The notes under the pieces were generated by a model that was not told the origin of the DNA, made no database searches, and saw nothing but the letters and a program-made list of their open reading frames with translations. From Jacaranda mimosifolia (taxonomy: Eukaryota > Streptophyta > Magnoliopsida > Lamiales > Bignoniaceae), in assembly GCA_018894105.1 (NCBI GenBank), contig CM032117.1, forward strand, positions 33,088,501-33,152,500: 64,000 nucleotides of DNA, written 5' to 3'. A program made the position numbers and the translations under genes. Positions 35,111 to 48,122 of this stretch are shown here, piece by piece (positions within the stretch are counted from its first letter, which is position 1; every line of letters begins with the position of its first letter).

Positions 35111-37032
35111 AATATATATAAAGCAAAATGATGTTCAACCTTATTTTAAAAATATTTATTATGTGACAATGATGTGGATAAGTTACTTTTAGCCTTTTTT
35201 GCCATTTCAACAATTTCCATATATAATTTGCTATAAAAATGAATTACTTTATTTTTAGGAGGTCATGATTTTTTAACAACTCCATATTCAATGATAATAA
35301 GTGCTCAAAGATATACATATATATATATATATTATATGTGTGTGATATTCCATATTAATTTTTGTATTTATCTCTCTCTCTCTATATGTATGTGTATATA
35401 TTAGTTTATGTATTTTCAATTGATTTTTTCAAAAGCAAATTTATTATATTTTTATATATTTAATATTTACACTTCTATGAATACTATTATAATTTACATA
35501 TAGACCAACTATGTTTATGACTAATTTATTTTAAAAATAATAATTTTGTTTCAAATTAGTTCAAGAAAGAGTTTTTTTTTTTTAAATTTTATTTCATTAT
35601 TGTTGTTATTAGACACGCATGTTAGGAGTCAACTAAGTTTGAACCCTCAAACCTTACAAAATTATGTATGAGACTAATATTAATGGGCCTAATGCCTCTC
35701 AACAAGAGTTTTAAATTTTGAGTTATTCTATAGTTGAGAAACTCGTGAAAAAGTTAATTCTGTGACGAACTAAATAGTTAATCAAACTGCTCTAATAAAA
35801 AATTAGTTCATTTGCATCCTTTTTGAATATAAATTTTTTTTAGATATTCAACCATTTAGACTACAAATTTTAATAGACCGAAATCTTCTATTGCATAATG
35901 CTTTCTCATTGGAAAATTGAAAGAATTTTCTTAAGGAGGAATAAGTGAGAATAAAAATCTAAGGGGAGATGACTAATTTGGATAAATGAATTTGACGACA
36001 TTGTTTAGTAATAAGGGCTGCTTGGATTGGGAACGATAGACCTAGCCCAGATCAAATATAACAAAAGGATAGCTTTTTGTCATATTCCATGATTAACATT
36101 TTTATTATTACTAAGAATATTAATATCATATGTAATAAATATTTTTAGTGTAATTTTTGTAAAAATATCAAATTAGTTCTAGATAAGAATATCACTAATA
36201 TCAAATCATATCTCCCAATAAGAATATTCTAAAATCTGAAAGTTTATTTGTAAACATCACTAAGCCATCATCACTAAGCCATCCTCATATAAAATAATAA
36301 TATTGATGTATGTAAATTGACACATATAACAAAGAGTATGTAAATAGGTACAAAAATAGGCCTATATTTGTATAGGTGCGTAAGTTTTCCTACATTAATC
36401 ACAATAAAATTTTCAAAATTATGGATAATATTTAGAATATGTTACTGGAACAAATTAAATTAGGAGACACAAGAACAAATTAAGTTAGGTACTAACAATG
36501 ACAATTACAACATTGATAGGCATAGGCTTAGTATTTATTCAATCATATATGAAACAAAGTAAATTCGCTTTTGATTTTAGGAGAAAATTACATATGCATT
36601 TATTAGGACTTTGACCAAATTAAAAATAACCCTTATACATATGGATAAATCGACCTCCTTTGAGGTTTTCAGCAAGTTCCACAAATTTTTCCAACAAGGT
36701 TACCATATCAACTAAAAACTACTTCTTAAAATATTTCATTCACTGCTATTATTTTAATTATTATTATTATTTTCTTTATCACATTTAGAATAGTATGTTT
36801 TTGTTTATATATTTTAAAATGTGATAACTAGTACGTTTGGACTTTTTTTGCACTCATAGAAATTTTAAATTTTGAATTAGTTACAATTATTGTGCAATGA
36901 TAAAATTCAGATACTAGTTGAAAGATAAATCTATGTGTAAATTAAAAGTCCATTTACATGCAACAAATAGTAATCAATCACATAAGATAGAATAAGTTAA
37001 ATAGTTCATAATTTTCAGATGTACAGTCTTAC
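35111..37032. other. AT-rich spacer with microsatellites
   Basis: No gene seen. It holds short TA, TG and TC runs (35310-35345 and 35370-35400). The last part may be intron or 3' flank of the gene fragment that starts at 37033, but no further exon of that gene can be found. Confidence 0.5.
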
Positions 37033-40000
37033 ATGGACCGGATAGAAGCAACATATGCTGGTGGACCTATTTCAATATTATTTATGATCAAGGATAACTG
37101 GTGCAGAATCACCCTTATGTAACTAAAGAGCTTGCCTGTAGATTATCACATGAGCTACAGTGAATATAGAAAGCACGCATCTTCTAATTGAATGACAAGA
37201 AGAAAAATCAATATAAAAGAAGAAAAGGAAAAATCCAATTATAAGAAGTTGTTCATGCAACAAGCTTTTAACATGCAAATGCACTCAGATGCACTCCATA
37301 TATTTTTAACTACTTGAATTTCACCTGAGCTTTTGCATAGTGCTCCATTCGGATCAAGGCTTCCACACAGGAAAAACCTCGATCTGAAAGTGCTACATTG
37401 TTCCTCTTGGATCAATTGATCCCAAAGACTTTCAAATGACTCTTTATCAGTAATATCATCATGGGAGGCAGCTATGCTTGATCCTAAAAGACTTTGCAGC
37501 AGTCCAACATGTCCTAGCCATATATCAATCTGCGATAGTGCTTCATACAACTCTAAGTTCATTAGTTGATTGACCAGACCCTGCAAGATCCAAAACAAAT
37601 ATTAAAAATGTAACAATTTATAGAAGCATTCTGCTTTAGTCTGAGAGATTTTCCCAAAACAAATGTTTCTATAGCATGATATGCTTGGCCAATAGTTTCC
37701 ATAGATGCATTTTTAGGTAATTGCTAGGAGCTCAAGACATTTTTCATCTGATTAACACACAAGTCCAAAGCACCTTTGCCTCGTGCACTTTCATCTGAAC
37801 ATAATGAAAGTAATGCCTAGGGATAACAAATACAACGGTTAGTCACATATGGAACTTCACCAATTGTTCTTAACGCATTAATGGAAATGCAATTAATCCA
37901 GGCCCAAATTTAAAGATGCATGATAAGCATCAACAACATGTACGAAGAAAGTAGAAACCTAATAGTTGAATTAAAAGAAATTCAAATGCTACATCAAGAA
38001 ACAATTTTTCACCCAACAAAACATGAATTACAAAGGGCTCCGCCCGATAAATTAGGTTCCAATATCATAATAGCCTCAATAGTTGAATTATTTTTGCTCC
38101 ATATCTTGTATAATAGTTGAATTAAAAGAAATTCAAATGTTACATCAAGAAAAAATTTTCACGCAACAAAACATGAAATTACAAATGGCTCGCAGCCAAT
38201 AAATCAGGTTCCAATATCATAATAACCTCAATAGTTGAATTATTTTTGTTCCATATCTTGTATAAAGGAGTCTTTAGGGCTTCATAGTAACACATTGGTC
38301 CCCTAACTACTAAAGTTGGTCCTTAGGGCAGAGGATGGGGATTAGGCATCAGAGAAAATATTTAATTATGTTAATTGGATAATATTTGACATCAGATACT
38401 CCAGTTGCACTTGATCAATGGCGATCATTGCATTGCCAATGAAGTCAGTGAGGGCAAATCATATAGTATCCTGTTGGGTGGTTAAGTTAGGTAATGCATA
38501 GCAGACAAATCAAACTCAAAATTAATTTCCTATAATCTACTATTACACAAATATAGAAAGTATGCTATAGCTGGAAAGTTGTTCAGCAGCACACTGAGGC
38601 TGTTTTAGTCCCTAAAAATTTTAGAAAAGCTTCATGTGTTATAAATCTTATTTCATTTTCTATTAGCTAATTCCCAGAATAGTGAAATGTGCAATTTACA
38701 CATCATATAATCAAATATTCTTCTGCATAACTATTTGATAGAAAGAAAAGCATTTGAACTTATGTGAATAGAATCCCCAACAAACGTTACGCACATCCAA
38801 CAAAGCATATTCTGAACCCTTTGGGAATCACCTTGACCTCAAAACTAACAAATACTACAACATACCTAAACATACAAATAAATTTCACAGGTTGCCAAGC
38901 TCAAAGTCTTTTGAGAAAAGCAAAATTCAAGCCGGTAGATTGCAAATTTTCAATTTATTGTGCAAATTCCACAAAAAATGCTAGGCAGATATAGTACCTT
39001 GAATAGAATGATGTCAGGGGCACTTTCATATTGATGAGATTTTTAGATCAGCTGTGACTCATTGCAATTCAAATAGAAGGAAGCCTTTTTTGCCCATCTG
39101 CAGTGAATTCTGAAGCACGGTCTTCCTGGATACCAGTCATTGCCTCCCAAGAACTTTTCATATTGCATTAATCCAAACCTATGATCATCCTTTGCTGCAT
39201 CTTTATCTCCTGTGTTGCAAGGAGTCCATGCTACTTTGGTCTTGGAACTGAAACTGAAACTCTGGGATTTAATATACAATGTAACGTACCAGAGAAGCAA
39301 ACTGCAGTTGCTTCCTCATCAGCAAAACTTCTAGAATCAAATGTGGGGGGTGCTCGTAAGGATTAGCATCTTTGTTGCCATGGCAATGCAGGGAAGCTAA
39401 TACCCGAATGTGTAAAGCCCATAAGTTCATTAGGGTGACCTCTACCTCAGATAGATTTCCATCTCTTCTCTCAAGGAAGAAGCGTACCTTATGGAAAACA
39501 AACACAACTTTAATTCCCGAAAAATCATGGTGATTTTTCAGATATCAACTTAGAAAACAGAAAGATACCCTCTCAACATACAAGAAGCAGCTTGGATTGA
39601 AGGTTGTGCAAGAGCTGCATTGAACTCATAGCAACAGGCAAAGCATCGCCAAAGCCACGGAGAGAATAAAGAAATCGTGAAGCTTCTGCAGGGCCTCCAC
39701 TGCTTCAAGGCCTGCATTAAGATGCTTGACATGATGGCCCTGAAGTTCTTTATGCAGTTCAATAGAAAATCCTACACTTTCAACCACTTCTAATATAGCA
39801 GATACTGCTCTTTTCTCAGCTAATCACTCTCAACCCAATTAAAAATAACAATTGGACGAGATATAGCAGAATTTTATGCATAATAAGTACCCCATGAATT
39901 GAGAACAGAAATTCACATTATCACAATTTTTCTTTCATTTTGTACATATTGCTCAGAGCAAATAAACGTCACCTCTTTCCAGCTATTGTAACGGTCATCT

Positions 40001-40399
40001 GCACATAAAATATGTTTGTATCTATAGAGGGTCTGTCTCCTTTGAGCAACCTATTTATGAAGGTTAAGAAGACAAAGGCCAACTTGTTATTGTATCCACC
40101 ATAAAGAAAAACTCATATAAATATAAATTCTACTTTTTTATAGGAAAAGATAATAGCCAATTCAAATACCTAAATTTTAAGTAGATCACCATTGCCGCTG
40201 CACATATTGAGAATATACAAACTGCTTCTGCCAGCTATTTCTACAGATACGAAGGCCTGAATTACCTTGAGGTTGTCCTGAAAAAGTATCATCCTCTCCA
40301 GTTATAATGAGCATCTGAAGCAACTGGCCCGAGGCCCTATTGCACTAGAAGCGGTCTGATAGAGAAAGAGCATTTAGCAGTTTTCCTTCTTCCATAAAT
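37033..40399 (-). pseudogene. ZFYVE26-like: ZFYVE26/spastizin-like gene fragment, eight decayed exons
   Basis: Minus-strand exons match, in order, a C-terminal stretch of the roughly 2,500-residue plant homolog of ZFYVE26, a helical-repeat protein linked to endosome/autophagy functions (family recalled, not searched). Exons: 40170-40399 (FMEEGKLLNALSLSDRF, stop, ASGQLLQMLI), 39973-40050 (YKHILCADDRYNSWKE), 39582-39819 (GGPAEASRFLYSLRGFGDAL), 39290-39487 (RFFLERRDGNLSEVEV, ILEVLLMRKQLQ), about 39040-39250 ([24 protein letters not shown]), about 37640-37816 (ALLSLCSDESARGKGALDLC), 37314-37580 (QIDIWLGHVGLLQSLLGSSI), 37033-37135 (HKGDSAPVILD). Most GT/AG splice sites survive. At least three in-frame TAG codons and several frameshifts kill it. 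Both ends of the gene are missing. The introns show it arose by DNA copying, not from mRNA. Confidence 0.85.
37961..38264. repeat. 151-bp tandem duplication inside the ZFYVE26-like fragment
   Basis: Unit one 37961-38111 and unit two 38112-38264 both begin AATAGTTGAATTAAAAGAAA and end CATATCTTGTATA, with scattered differences. It lies in the intron between the 37.8-kb and 39.0-kb exons. Confidence 0.85.
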
Positions 40400-40551
40400 C
40401 TGTGATGGTAAAACAATAAAAAATGAGTGTATATAAGTTTCCATGGCTATGTTCTTTAGCATTTTCCCAGAATATTTTCCAACTCCCAGAACAAATACAA
40501 AAAATGCACACATTCTCCAATCATTCTCTCAAAATACAAAAAAAAAATTTA

Positions 40552-42091
40552 GGGCTTGTTCTCCTATGTTTTGGGGAAATTTTTTCCAACCCCCACAAAA
40601 ATTTCAAAATGCATGCACATTCTCCAATCTTTCTCCCAAAACACTATAATTTTTTACCCAAAAAACCCCTCACAATTCACCCAAAAAAACCCTACACCCT
40701 AAAAAGTACACCTACTCCTTCATTTTCTCACTCCATCCTTCACATTACTCATTCATTTATCATTATCTAATTTCACTGATATATATATACATATATTTAC
40801 ATATATGAAAATGTTGAAATTTTACTACTTAAAAAATTATAAAACTTATGTTTACAAATTTAATTAAAATAATCATCGAGAAAATTAATTAAATTTAATA
40901 AATAATTTATTTACTAAATAACATATTAAATTAATTAAATTACTTATTAATTAAATAATGTATTAGTTATATTTAAATTTAATGCATTAATTAAATATTA
41001 TATTTATTCATTTAATAAATAATTTAAAATATTTTAATTTGATATAATAAATTAATTAATCTTTTCAAAAAATTAATCTTCATTAAATATTAATATTCAC
41101 ATTTATCTAAAATTATTATAAAAAATTAAATATAGTGTGATATTTATTCAATAATCTATTAAGTTTAATAAATTAATATTAATACAATTAAAATAATTAT
41201 CAAGAAAATTAATAAAAATTAAGTAAAAATCTCAATGATAGTCACTAAGTAATTTATCTATTAAATAATATATTAATTAAATAATGAGTTAAAGTAAATA
41301 AATAACTTATTAAATTAATTTATTTAATTATTTAAATAACTTATTATGTATATATTAATTATGTTTCATATTTCACATATAATTGAATATTACACTTATT
41401 TGTTTAATAAATAATTTAAGATGATTTAGTTTCATAAAATGTAAAATTATTTATTTTTTTAATTTGATGAATCGTTATTAAGCCTAATATATATTTTATT
41501 TTATTTAAATAAATAACTAAGTTTTATTTATACATAAATTGTAAATAATAAATAGTTAAATAATTATATTTTAAGAATAAAAAATAATTAGTTTATAATT
41601 AATGTACAATAATTAAATTTTTTTATATAAGCTGATATCAATAATTATGATATTAGCCAATTTTTTTTAATTAAGATATAATTATAAATTCATAAATAAT
41701 TAATATTTATTAATAAATTCATAAAATTTTAAATTTTAAAATAAAGCATCAATTGAATTAATTACATATCATTTTATTACAACAATATATCAATTATTAC
41801 ATATATATACACACACATCATCCAACTATAATATACATACGTATATAATATATTACATAAAAAAATCACTTATACCTTACAAATCCAACAAAAAAGCAAC
41901 TGATTTGACATCAACAGTAAAGTTTGTCTCCTCCCAAAACATAAAGAAACAAACAACTCATTTTTAAATCATTTTTCATATTTTCTCAAAACAAAAAGAA
42001 ACACTTTGCACATTCTCCAAATTTTTTCCCAAAAACCCATTCCCCCAAAAAAAATTTTAGAAAATGGCCAAAAACATAAGAGAACAAGCCC
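40552..42091. mobile_element. Inner Harbinger/Tourist-like element with TTA target duplication
   Basis: Left end GGGCTTGTTCTCCTATGTTTT and reverse complement of the right end GGGCTTGTTCTCTTATGTTTT are matched inverted repeats. TTA lies directly outside on both sides (40549-40551 and 42092-42094), the classical PIF/Harbinger duplication. 1540 bp, no transposase, so non-autonomous. The frames 40423-40770 and 42006-42308 are low-complexity element sequence. Confidence 0.75.
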
Positions 42092-42233
42092 TTACCTAAA
42101 AAACCCCTCCCAAAACAATCTCAAAATACCTTACACCTACAACCCATACCTACTCCCTCATTTTCTCACTCTACCTTTCACATCACTCATTCATTTATCT
42201 TTCTCTTACTTCACTCATTCACAAATATATATA

Positions 42234-42247
42234 TATATATATATATA
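42234..42247. repeat. AT microsatellite
   Basis: Alternating AT run followed by ACAGACACACACATACATAC, in the outer Harbinger-like element. Confidence 0.8.
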
Positions 42248-42955
42248 CAGACACACACATACATACATATATAAAAATATTAAAATTTTACTAGTTATAA
42301 AATTCTAAAACTCATGTTTATAAATTTAATTAAACTAATTGTCAAAAAATTAATTAAGTTTAATTAAATATTATTTATATTATTACTAAACAATTTATTT
42401 ACTAAATAACATATTAAATTAATTAAATTACTTATTAATTAAAAAAAATATTAGTTATATTTAATATTTGATGTATTAATTAATATTACATTAATTGTTT
42501 TAATAAATAACTTAAGATGTTTTAATTTGATATAATAAATAAATTAATCTTATTCAAAAAATTAACCTTCATTAAATATTAATTTTCACATTTATTTAAA
42601 ATTATACTAAAATTAAATTATTAATCTTCACGTATATTTAAATCAATAACTAAGTTTATTTGTACATAGATCATAAATTATAAATAGTTAAATAATTATA
42701 TTTTATTTAATAAACAGTAATAATTAGTTTATAATTAATGTACAATAATTAAATTTTTTATAAGCCGATATTAACAAATATTTAAGATATAATTATGATT
42801 TCGCAAATAATTAATATTTATTACTAAATATTTTCTTCCAAATAATACATCATTTACTAATGTTAAATACTTAAATTTATAAAAATATAAATTTTAAAAT
42901 AAATCAACAATTAAATTAATTATACATCATTTTATTACAACCATATATCAATATG

Positions 42956-42978
42956 TACACACACACACACACACACAC
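42956..42978. repeat. CA microsatellite
   Basis: Uninterrupted CA run of about 11 units in the outer Harbinger-like element; the inner copy has a shorter run near 41810. Confidence 0.85.
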
Positions 42979-43371
42979 CATCCAACTATAAATATACACA
43001 CACAATAAAAAAATTACTTTTATCCAACAAACCCAACAAAAAATTAATTGATTTGACATCTACAGTAAAATTTGTCTCCCCCCAAAATATAAAAGAACAA
43101 ACAACTTATTCTCAATTCATTTTCCATGTTTTCCCAAAACACAAAGGAACGGTTGACACATTCTCCAAATTTTCTCCCAAAATATTTTCCAGAAAACAAC
43201 CAAAATGCAAAAGAACAGAGCCCATACTTCCAGAACTGGTCAAGTAATACAAATTCATCAAATAAAAGAAGCCTATGACTTACAAAAGCAGTGTGTGAGA
43301 TCCCCAAATGTGGGAAAACTAAGAGCAGAAAAGGCTACTTGGCAATCTAATTTCATTGTAGTCATCATTAT

Positions 43372-43417
43372 CTATTTTTAGGCAACTATATAATCTATTT
43401 TTAGGCAACTATATTAC
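43372..43417. repeat. 23-bp tandem duplication
   Basis: CTATTTTTAGGCAACTATAT occurs twice with a 23-bp period next to the CSTF77 fragment. Confidence 0.85.
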
Positions 43418-43639
43418 CAAGGAGACATTCAAAACTCAACAACTGAAACCTTAGCAAAATAATATTAGCAGGCTGAACTCTTCATGCTTCTAAAATTCAA
43501 AACTAGAAATCTAACATACCACTGCCAGGATTCAAGGATAGAACAAGTTTGAGAATTACAAATCTGACAGGATAAAATCATCCATTAGTTTGTACATACC
43601 TTGCTGTGCTGCAAATGTAAGTAAAAGATAATCTTATAC

Positions 43640-45303
43640 TTGGATGTGATATGGCTATAGCATTCACAGCATCCCCCACAAGACTTCTGTATACCATTTT
43701 TGCAGCCTCCACAAACAGAGTATGCCAAAAAATAAATAAGTCAATAAATAAATTACTGAACTCGATGCGAAGTTTTTAATTGGATATCCTGCAATATATG
43801 TTAAACCTGAGTTTCTCCATGAGATTCCTTTAGCTCAGCTTAGGCATATTTATGCATTTCCAAATCTATCATGAAAGCATGAAACTAATTAAAATACTAA
43901 ACAAGAAAAAGCAGAAGGAAATCAAGAATTGGAGGTAATGGGCATATAAATTCTTTCAGGAGAGAGAGAAATACAGGAAAGAGCCTTTACTACATGCTGG
44001 AAAACTTTGACTGCAGAATCTCTAGAACCACTTTTTGCATACCCCGTCACATAGGCATACCATATATTAGAGTAATGGTATAAATACATGAGGTACTAGC
44101 ATGCGAACAAAGATTTCATCAGTCTCCTCCTTCGATTGTTGTATAACAGTACAGAACATTATATGGGACATCTGACAAAGGAAGTGCTAAATGTAATTCA
44201 TTTAGTAGCTACCTTCACTACCTTCTCAGAAGCAAATACAATTCACTTGTTTGGGCTTCATTGGTTGACTATGTAAAGAATTTTATGTAATTATTCTTTA
44301 AGCACTCAGCACTCAGGTCAACTATAACTTCATGAAGTCCATAAGAACTTATCCAGGAACAGAATAATCAGAGAAATTAAAAAATATATATCAAATGACA
44401 TAGATACTTGGGCTTTTTCACTCATAGTATGGGGAAGAAGTGCACTCTAAAAGTACTGCTAATTGAGTTGAGAAAACATATTTAAGTTCCCTATATAATT
44501 ACTCAAATATTTATATGTAATGATATCATCAGTAACCAAGACAAAAATTTAGCTAAGTTTTCCACTGAATGCTAAGCAAAAATCTGAAGCAAACCTTCTG
44601 ACCCTTAAGAGTTGGAGGTTTATCTATTATTCAGTTATATATTACTCTTCCTATAAATGTTTACTTTAAGAAACATCAAGTTCATTAGAGAAATCTCATC
44701 CAGGAGATGAACTGTGAAACACATAACAAGAAGCTCCCAGAGACTGCAATAGACAATTAAGAAAGGGCATAGTGATTAACACAATTAGTGTCAGGCCACA
44801 TCATAAGAGTCAGATACTCATCCACACACAAATGTGTTTGGAGTTCATCCAAGGTCACATCCAATGGACTTATTAATATGTCATAATTATACAATAAGCA
44901 AAAAAAATTTGCTCTAACAATTTAATTCTCCAGCAATTAATCACAGTATACAACTTCATACCACCGCAAAAAAAGCCAAAACTGCAGAAATGAACATGTA
45001 AACAAAACCCCAAGTAAGCTCTTTCAACAAGAAAATTGCACATAAGTACTGATAGTACAGATTGTTTACTTTCAATTTTTTTCCGAATCACTAATAATTC
45101 AAAGATGCGCAGTCAGAAAATGTAAAATCATAGTTACATAGATATAGGAAGCATAGTTTTACCAGGGTATGACTAACTGAATTCTCAAAATTCTCATTGT
45201 CCCTCCAAAGCTGCTCAACATGATGCATGGGCATAACAATAGTCCTCTTCCACAAGTTACGTATGGCAGTCATCTGGTACGACTCTTCTAATGTTGTTTT
45301 GGC
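43640..45303 (-). pseudogene. CSTF77: CSTF77 gene fragment, copy 1
   Basis: CSTF77 is a nuclear HAT-repeat subunit of the pre-mRNA cleavage stimulation factor. Exons in minus-strand order: 45163-45303 (47 open codons with RNLWKRTIVMPMHHVEQLW and RDNENFENSVSHTL, acceptor CAG and donor GTAAAA intact), about 44208-44265 (decayed), about 43981-44077 (NIWYAYVTGYAKSGSRDSAV, KVFQHVVKALS), 43640-43720 (VEAAKMVYRSLVGDAVNA). A one-base loss in the last exon shifts the frame before a donor that is still GTATAAG. Several exons between these and both ends of the gene are absent. The family normally has over 700 residues; about 130 remain. Confidence 0.85.
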
Positions 45304-45625
45304 CTGCTCCATTTATTTATAAGTGCATAACCAAAAAAGTGAATCATCCCAAGAAAAAGCAGGCAATACTTTAGGCATGAAAAAAATAAAGTAATAAAAA
45401 CAAACAGTTAAGTATTTTAGCAATGAAATGTACTCCATCCACGTAGGAACATATGTTATTTCAGCTCCTGTCAGCAACAAGTGAAAATGCTTCTAATTGG
45501 ACAAACCCATAGGAATGACTAATGTTTACTAAGACGAATTTCCAAGTTGAACATGTCATGAAGTGGAAGTGGAAGGTCTTATAGAATCAATAGGAAGTAA
45601 AGAAGAATTTGACCTCATATATTTA

Positions 45626-45849
45626 TGTGGAAAGAAGAGTGATTTGTGGGAAATTATGGCAGATTTTATGACATATCTTTAGGGATTGATTTGCTGTAAA
45701 TTATGGCTGATTTTTTGGGATTAGTCAACTATGTGAAATAGGGAAATTAGCTGTATATCTTTTCCCTTTTTAGTTCTTTGTAGCTCCTATAAAATCATGT
45801 ACTTGTACATCAGTTTTATATATGAAGAAAAGACATTTCTTTCTCTATA
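45626..45849 (+). repeat. 5' LTR of copia I
   Basis: Begins TGTGGAAAG and ends TCTCTATA (the canonical CA end is changed to TA in both LTRs). TATAAAA lies at 45788-45794. Confidence 0.92.
45788..45794 (+). promoter_or_regulatory. LTR TATA box of copia I
   Basis: TATAAAA about 60 bp before the LTR end, in the position of a U3 core promoter. The 3' LTR has the same site. Confidence 0.5.
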
Positions 45850-45861
45850 TGGTATCAGAGC
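45850..45861 (+). promoter_or_regulatory. Primer-binding site of copia I
   Basis: TGGTATCAGAGC directly after the LTR, the standard tRNA-Met primer site of plant copia elements. Confidence 0.9.
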
Positions 45862-45954
45862 AGAAACTTCTTTCCTGACTCTGCAGTACACCTTTTTTTT
45901 TTTTTCCTCTGTATATTCCTAGACTTATTCCAAGGAAAGACCTAATCTGTCATA

Positions 45955-46800
45955 ATGTCAGAAGTCACCTGCGACATAACTCCTTCTTCCTCTAGAGTGA
46001 CTGAAAATCGCAGCCACTATAACTTTGAATCCTATTCTGTCCAAATAACGACCATACACCTCAATGGAGACAATTTCTGCACTAGTCTCAATCAGTCAGA
46101 ATGTATATACAGGAGAGAGGAAAGATTGAGTATTTGACTGGTGATGTGAAGGCACCAAATGTGAAGGATCCATCTTTTGCCACTTGGGATGCAGAAAATT
46201 CCATGGTTATGGCATGGCTTGTCAATTCCATGGAAGAAGATATTGCTGCAAATTATATGTGTTATTCAACTGCCAAGGAACTATGGGATAACATAAAGCA
46301 AATGTATTCAGACCTTGGCCAGAAGAGTAACAAGATTGGAGACAAAATTGCCCGTGCAAATGAAGCTGATTTGGTCCCTTTTAGTAAAGAGCGGATTGAT
46401 CAACTTTTAAAGCTGCTTAAAACCAATTCTCTATCTGGTACTCCTAGTGGTTCTCTGGCTCAAACAGGTAGAGAGTCTAGTGTTTTTTCGTCCCATTCTG
46501 TTTCAACACCTTGGATCATTGATTCAGGTGCTTCAGACCACATGACAAATCATTGCCATTTTTTCCTTTCATACTCACCTTGTTCTAATAATAAAATAGT
46601 TAGAATTGCAGATGGAAATTTCTCACTTATTGCAGGAAAATGATCTGTAAAAATCTCAGAAAACATAACCTTAAAATCTGTTCTACATGTTCCTAATCTT
46701 GCATGTAACCTATTATCATTGAGTCAACTATCTAAAGATTCTAACTACCGTGTTGTTTTCTCTCATTCTTGTTGTGAATTCCAAGACTTGAGCACGGGGA
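45955..46800 (+). pseudogene. Copia I gag and protease, truncated and frameshifted
   Basis: Starts MSEVTCDITPSSS at 45955. The frame shifts near 46100 and continues MYIQERGKIEYLTGD, FATWDAENSMVMAWLVNSM and CYSTAKELWDNIKQMYSDLG, the copia gag core. After about 46400 the text jumps to linker and protease: the CCHC zinc knuckle is absent, so an internal deletion is likely. The protease keeps its active site WIIDSGASDHMTN (46508-46550). A TGA after SLIAGK at 46643 interrupts it, and LKSVLHVPNLACNLLSLSQL follows in frame. It cannot make a normal particle protein. Confidence 0.85.
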
Positions 46801-46806
46801 TGATGA

Positions 46807-47802
46807 TTGGTAGTGCTAGAATGGTGGATGGTCTTTAACTTTCTCCAAAATAAACAAGCTCAAGGCTTTGGTACTAGTATGAGTTCTCTTTCTGTTCGTG
46901 AAAAAATTATGATTTGGCATCTTCGATTAGGACATCCTAGTTTTTCATATTTGAAATACTTGTTTCCAGAATTATTTAAAGGTGTGGATTATTCTTCTTT
47001 TAAATGTGAAAGTTATTTGTTATCCAAAAGCCATCGTTCTACTTATAATCCAAAATCATTTTGTGCTTCAAAACCTTTCAATTTAATCCATACTGATGTG
47101 TGGGGACCTTCAAGATTTACCACATACTCTGGAAAAAAGTGGTTTGTGACTTTTATAGATGATCATACTCGTCTATGTTGGATATACTTGATGAATGATA
47201 AATCTGAAGTTGAAAGAATTTTTAAATTTTTTTTTCATATGGTTGAAACTCAATTTCAAACTAAAATAAAGATTCTTCTTTCCGATAATGGAAGAGAATA
47301 CATTAATCAGTTGTTAGGGAGTTTTTTAAAGAAGAAAGGGATCCAACACCAATCTACTTGTAGTGGCACTCCTCAACAAAATGGGATTTCAGAAAGAAAA
47401 TATAAGCACTTACTTGAAGTTGCTCGTGCTATTATGTTTTGAATGAATATACCAAAATACTTATGGGGGGATGCAATTTTAACAGCATGCTACTTAATAA
47501 ATAGGATGCCTACTCGTGTGTTAAAATATACAACTCCTCTAGAGTGTTTTAAAAGGTATTTTCCTGAATGCAAACTTTTTTCTGATTTACCCTTAAAAAA
47601 TTTCGGGTGCACTTCCTTTGTCCACATTCTGAGCAGACTTCGTTCTAAACTTGATCCTAGAGCAGAAAAGTGTGTATTTGTTGGATATGCACAAAATAAA
47701 AAGGGGTATAAGTGTTATAATCCTGAAACAAAAAAGTTTTTTGTAAGTATGGATGTTTCCTTTGTTGAAAACCAGCCATATTTCAGAAAAAACTGTCTTT
47801 AG
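46807..47802 (+). pseudogene. Copia I integrase, one stop and a lost zinc-site Cys
   Basis: Integrase inserts element DNA into the chromosome. The N-terminal zinc site has IWHLRLGH but reads KCESYLL where the family has CxxC, so the second Cys is Tyr. The core D,D,E residues are present: LIHTDVWGPS, LLSDNGREYI and QQNGISERK. A TGA at 47440-47442, after VARAIMF, splits the frame; it resumes MNIPKYLWGDAILTACYLIN and YKCYNPETKKFFVS until 47802. Upstream, stops near 46840 separate it from protease. Confidence 0.88.
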
Positions 47803-48122
47803 GGGGAGATAGGAAATGAAGATCAGTTTCGGGAAACTTCTATTCCTCTGCCTAACATTTTTTTACCTCCCTATACTGGTCAAGATACTAATAATCAACA
47901 AAAGAAAAGTACTAATCCTCGTATGTCAAACATAGAAGATTTACAAATAGAGGGAGAAATACTAGGACAGGAACACATTAAACCTACCTTAGAGCTCCGT
48001 GTTTATTCTAGGAGACATACTCATCAGAGTAAAGATACATCTACTACTCCAGCACAAGACTGATCACTATCTCCGGGTGATGTGGTTCATCCACCACTTC
48101 AGGTAATTTTGACACTACTACT

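Larger units (their letters stand above)
40445..43222. mobile_element. Outer Harbinger/Tourist-like element, interrupted by a relative
   Basis: The left end GGCTATGTTCTTTAGCATTTT and the reverse complement of the right end GGCTCTGTTCTTTTGCATTTT are inverted repeats. CAT flanks both sides (40442-40444 and 43223-43225). Without the inner element it is about 1.2 kb, very AT-rich, with no transposase. It shares its body (TAATTAAATT-rich core, TCATTTTCTCACTC block, GATTTGACATC block) with the inner element. The TTA preference of the class is not met by CAT, so the class call is tentative. Confidence 0.6.

Noticed and set aside
40423..40770. 115-residue frame spanning the start of the Harbinger-like elements
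   Set aside because: It crosses the ends of two transposons and is low-complexity Lys/Pro sequence repeated at 42006-42308.
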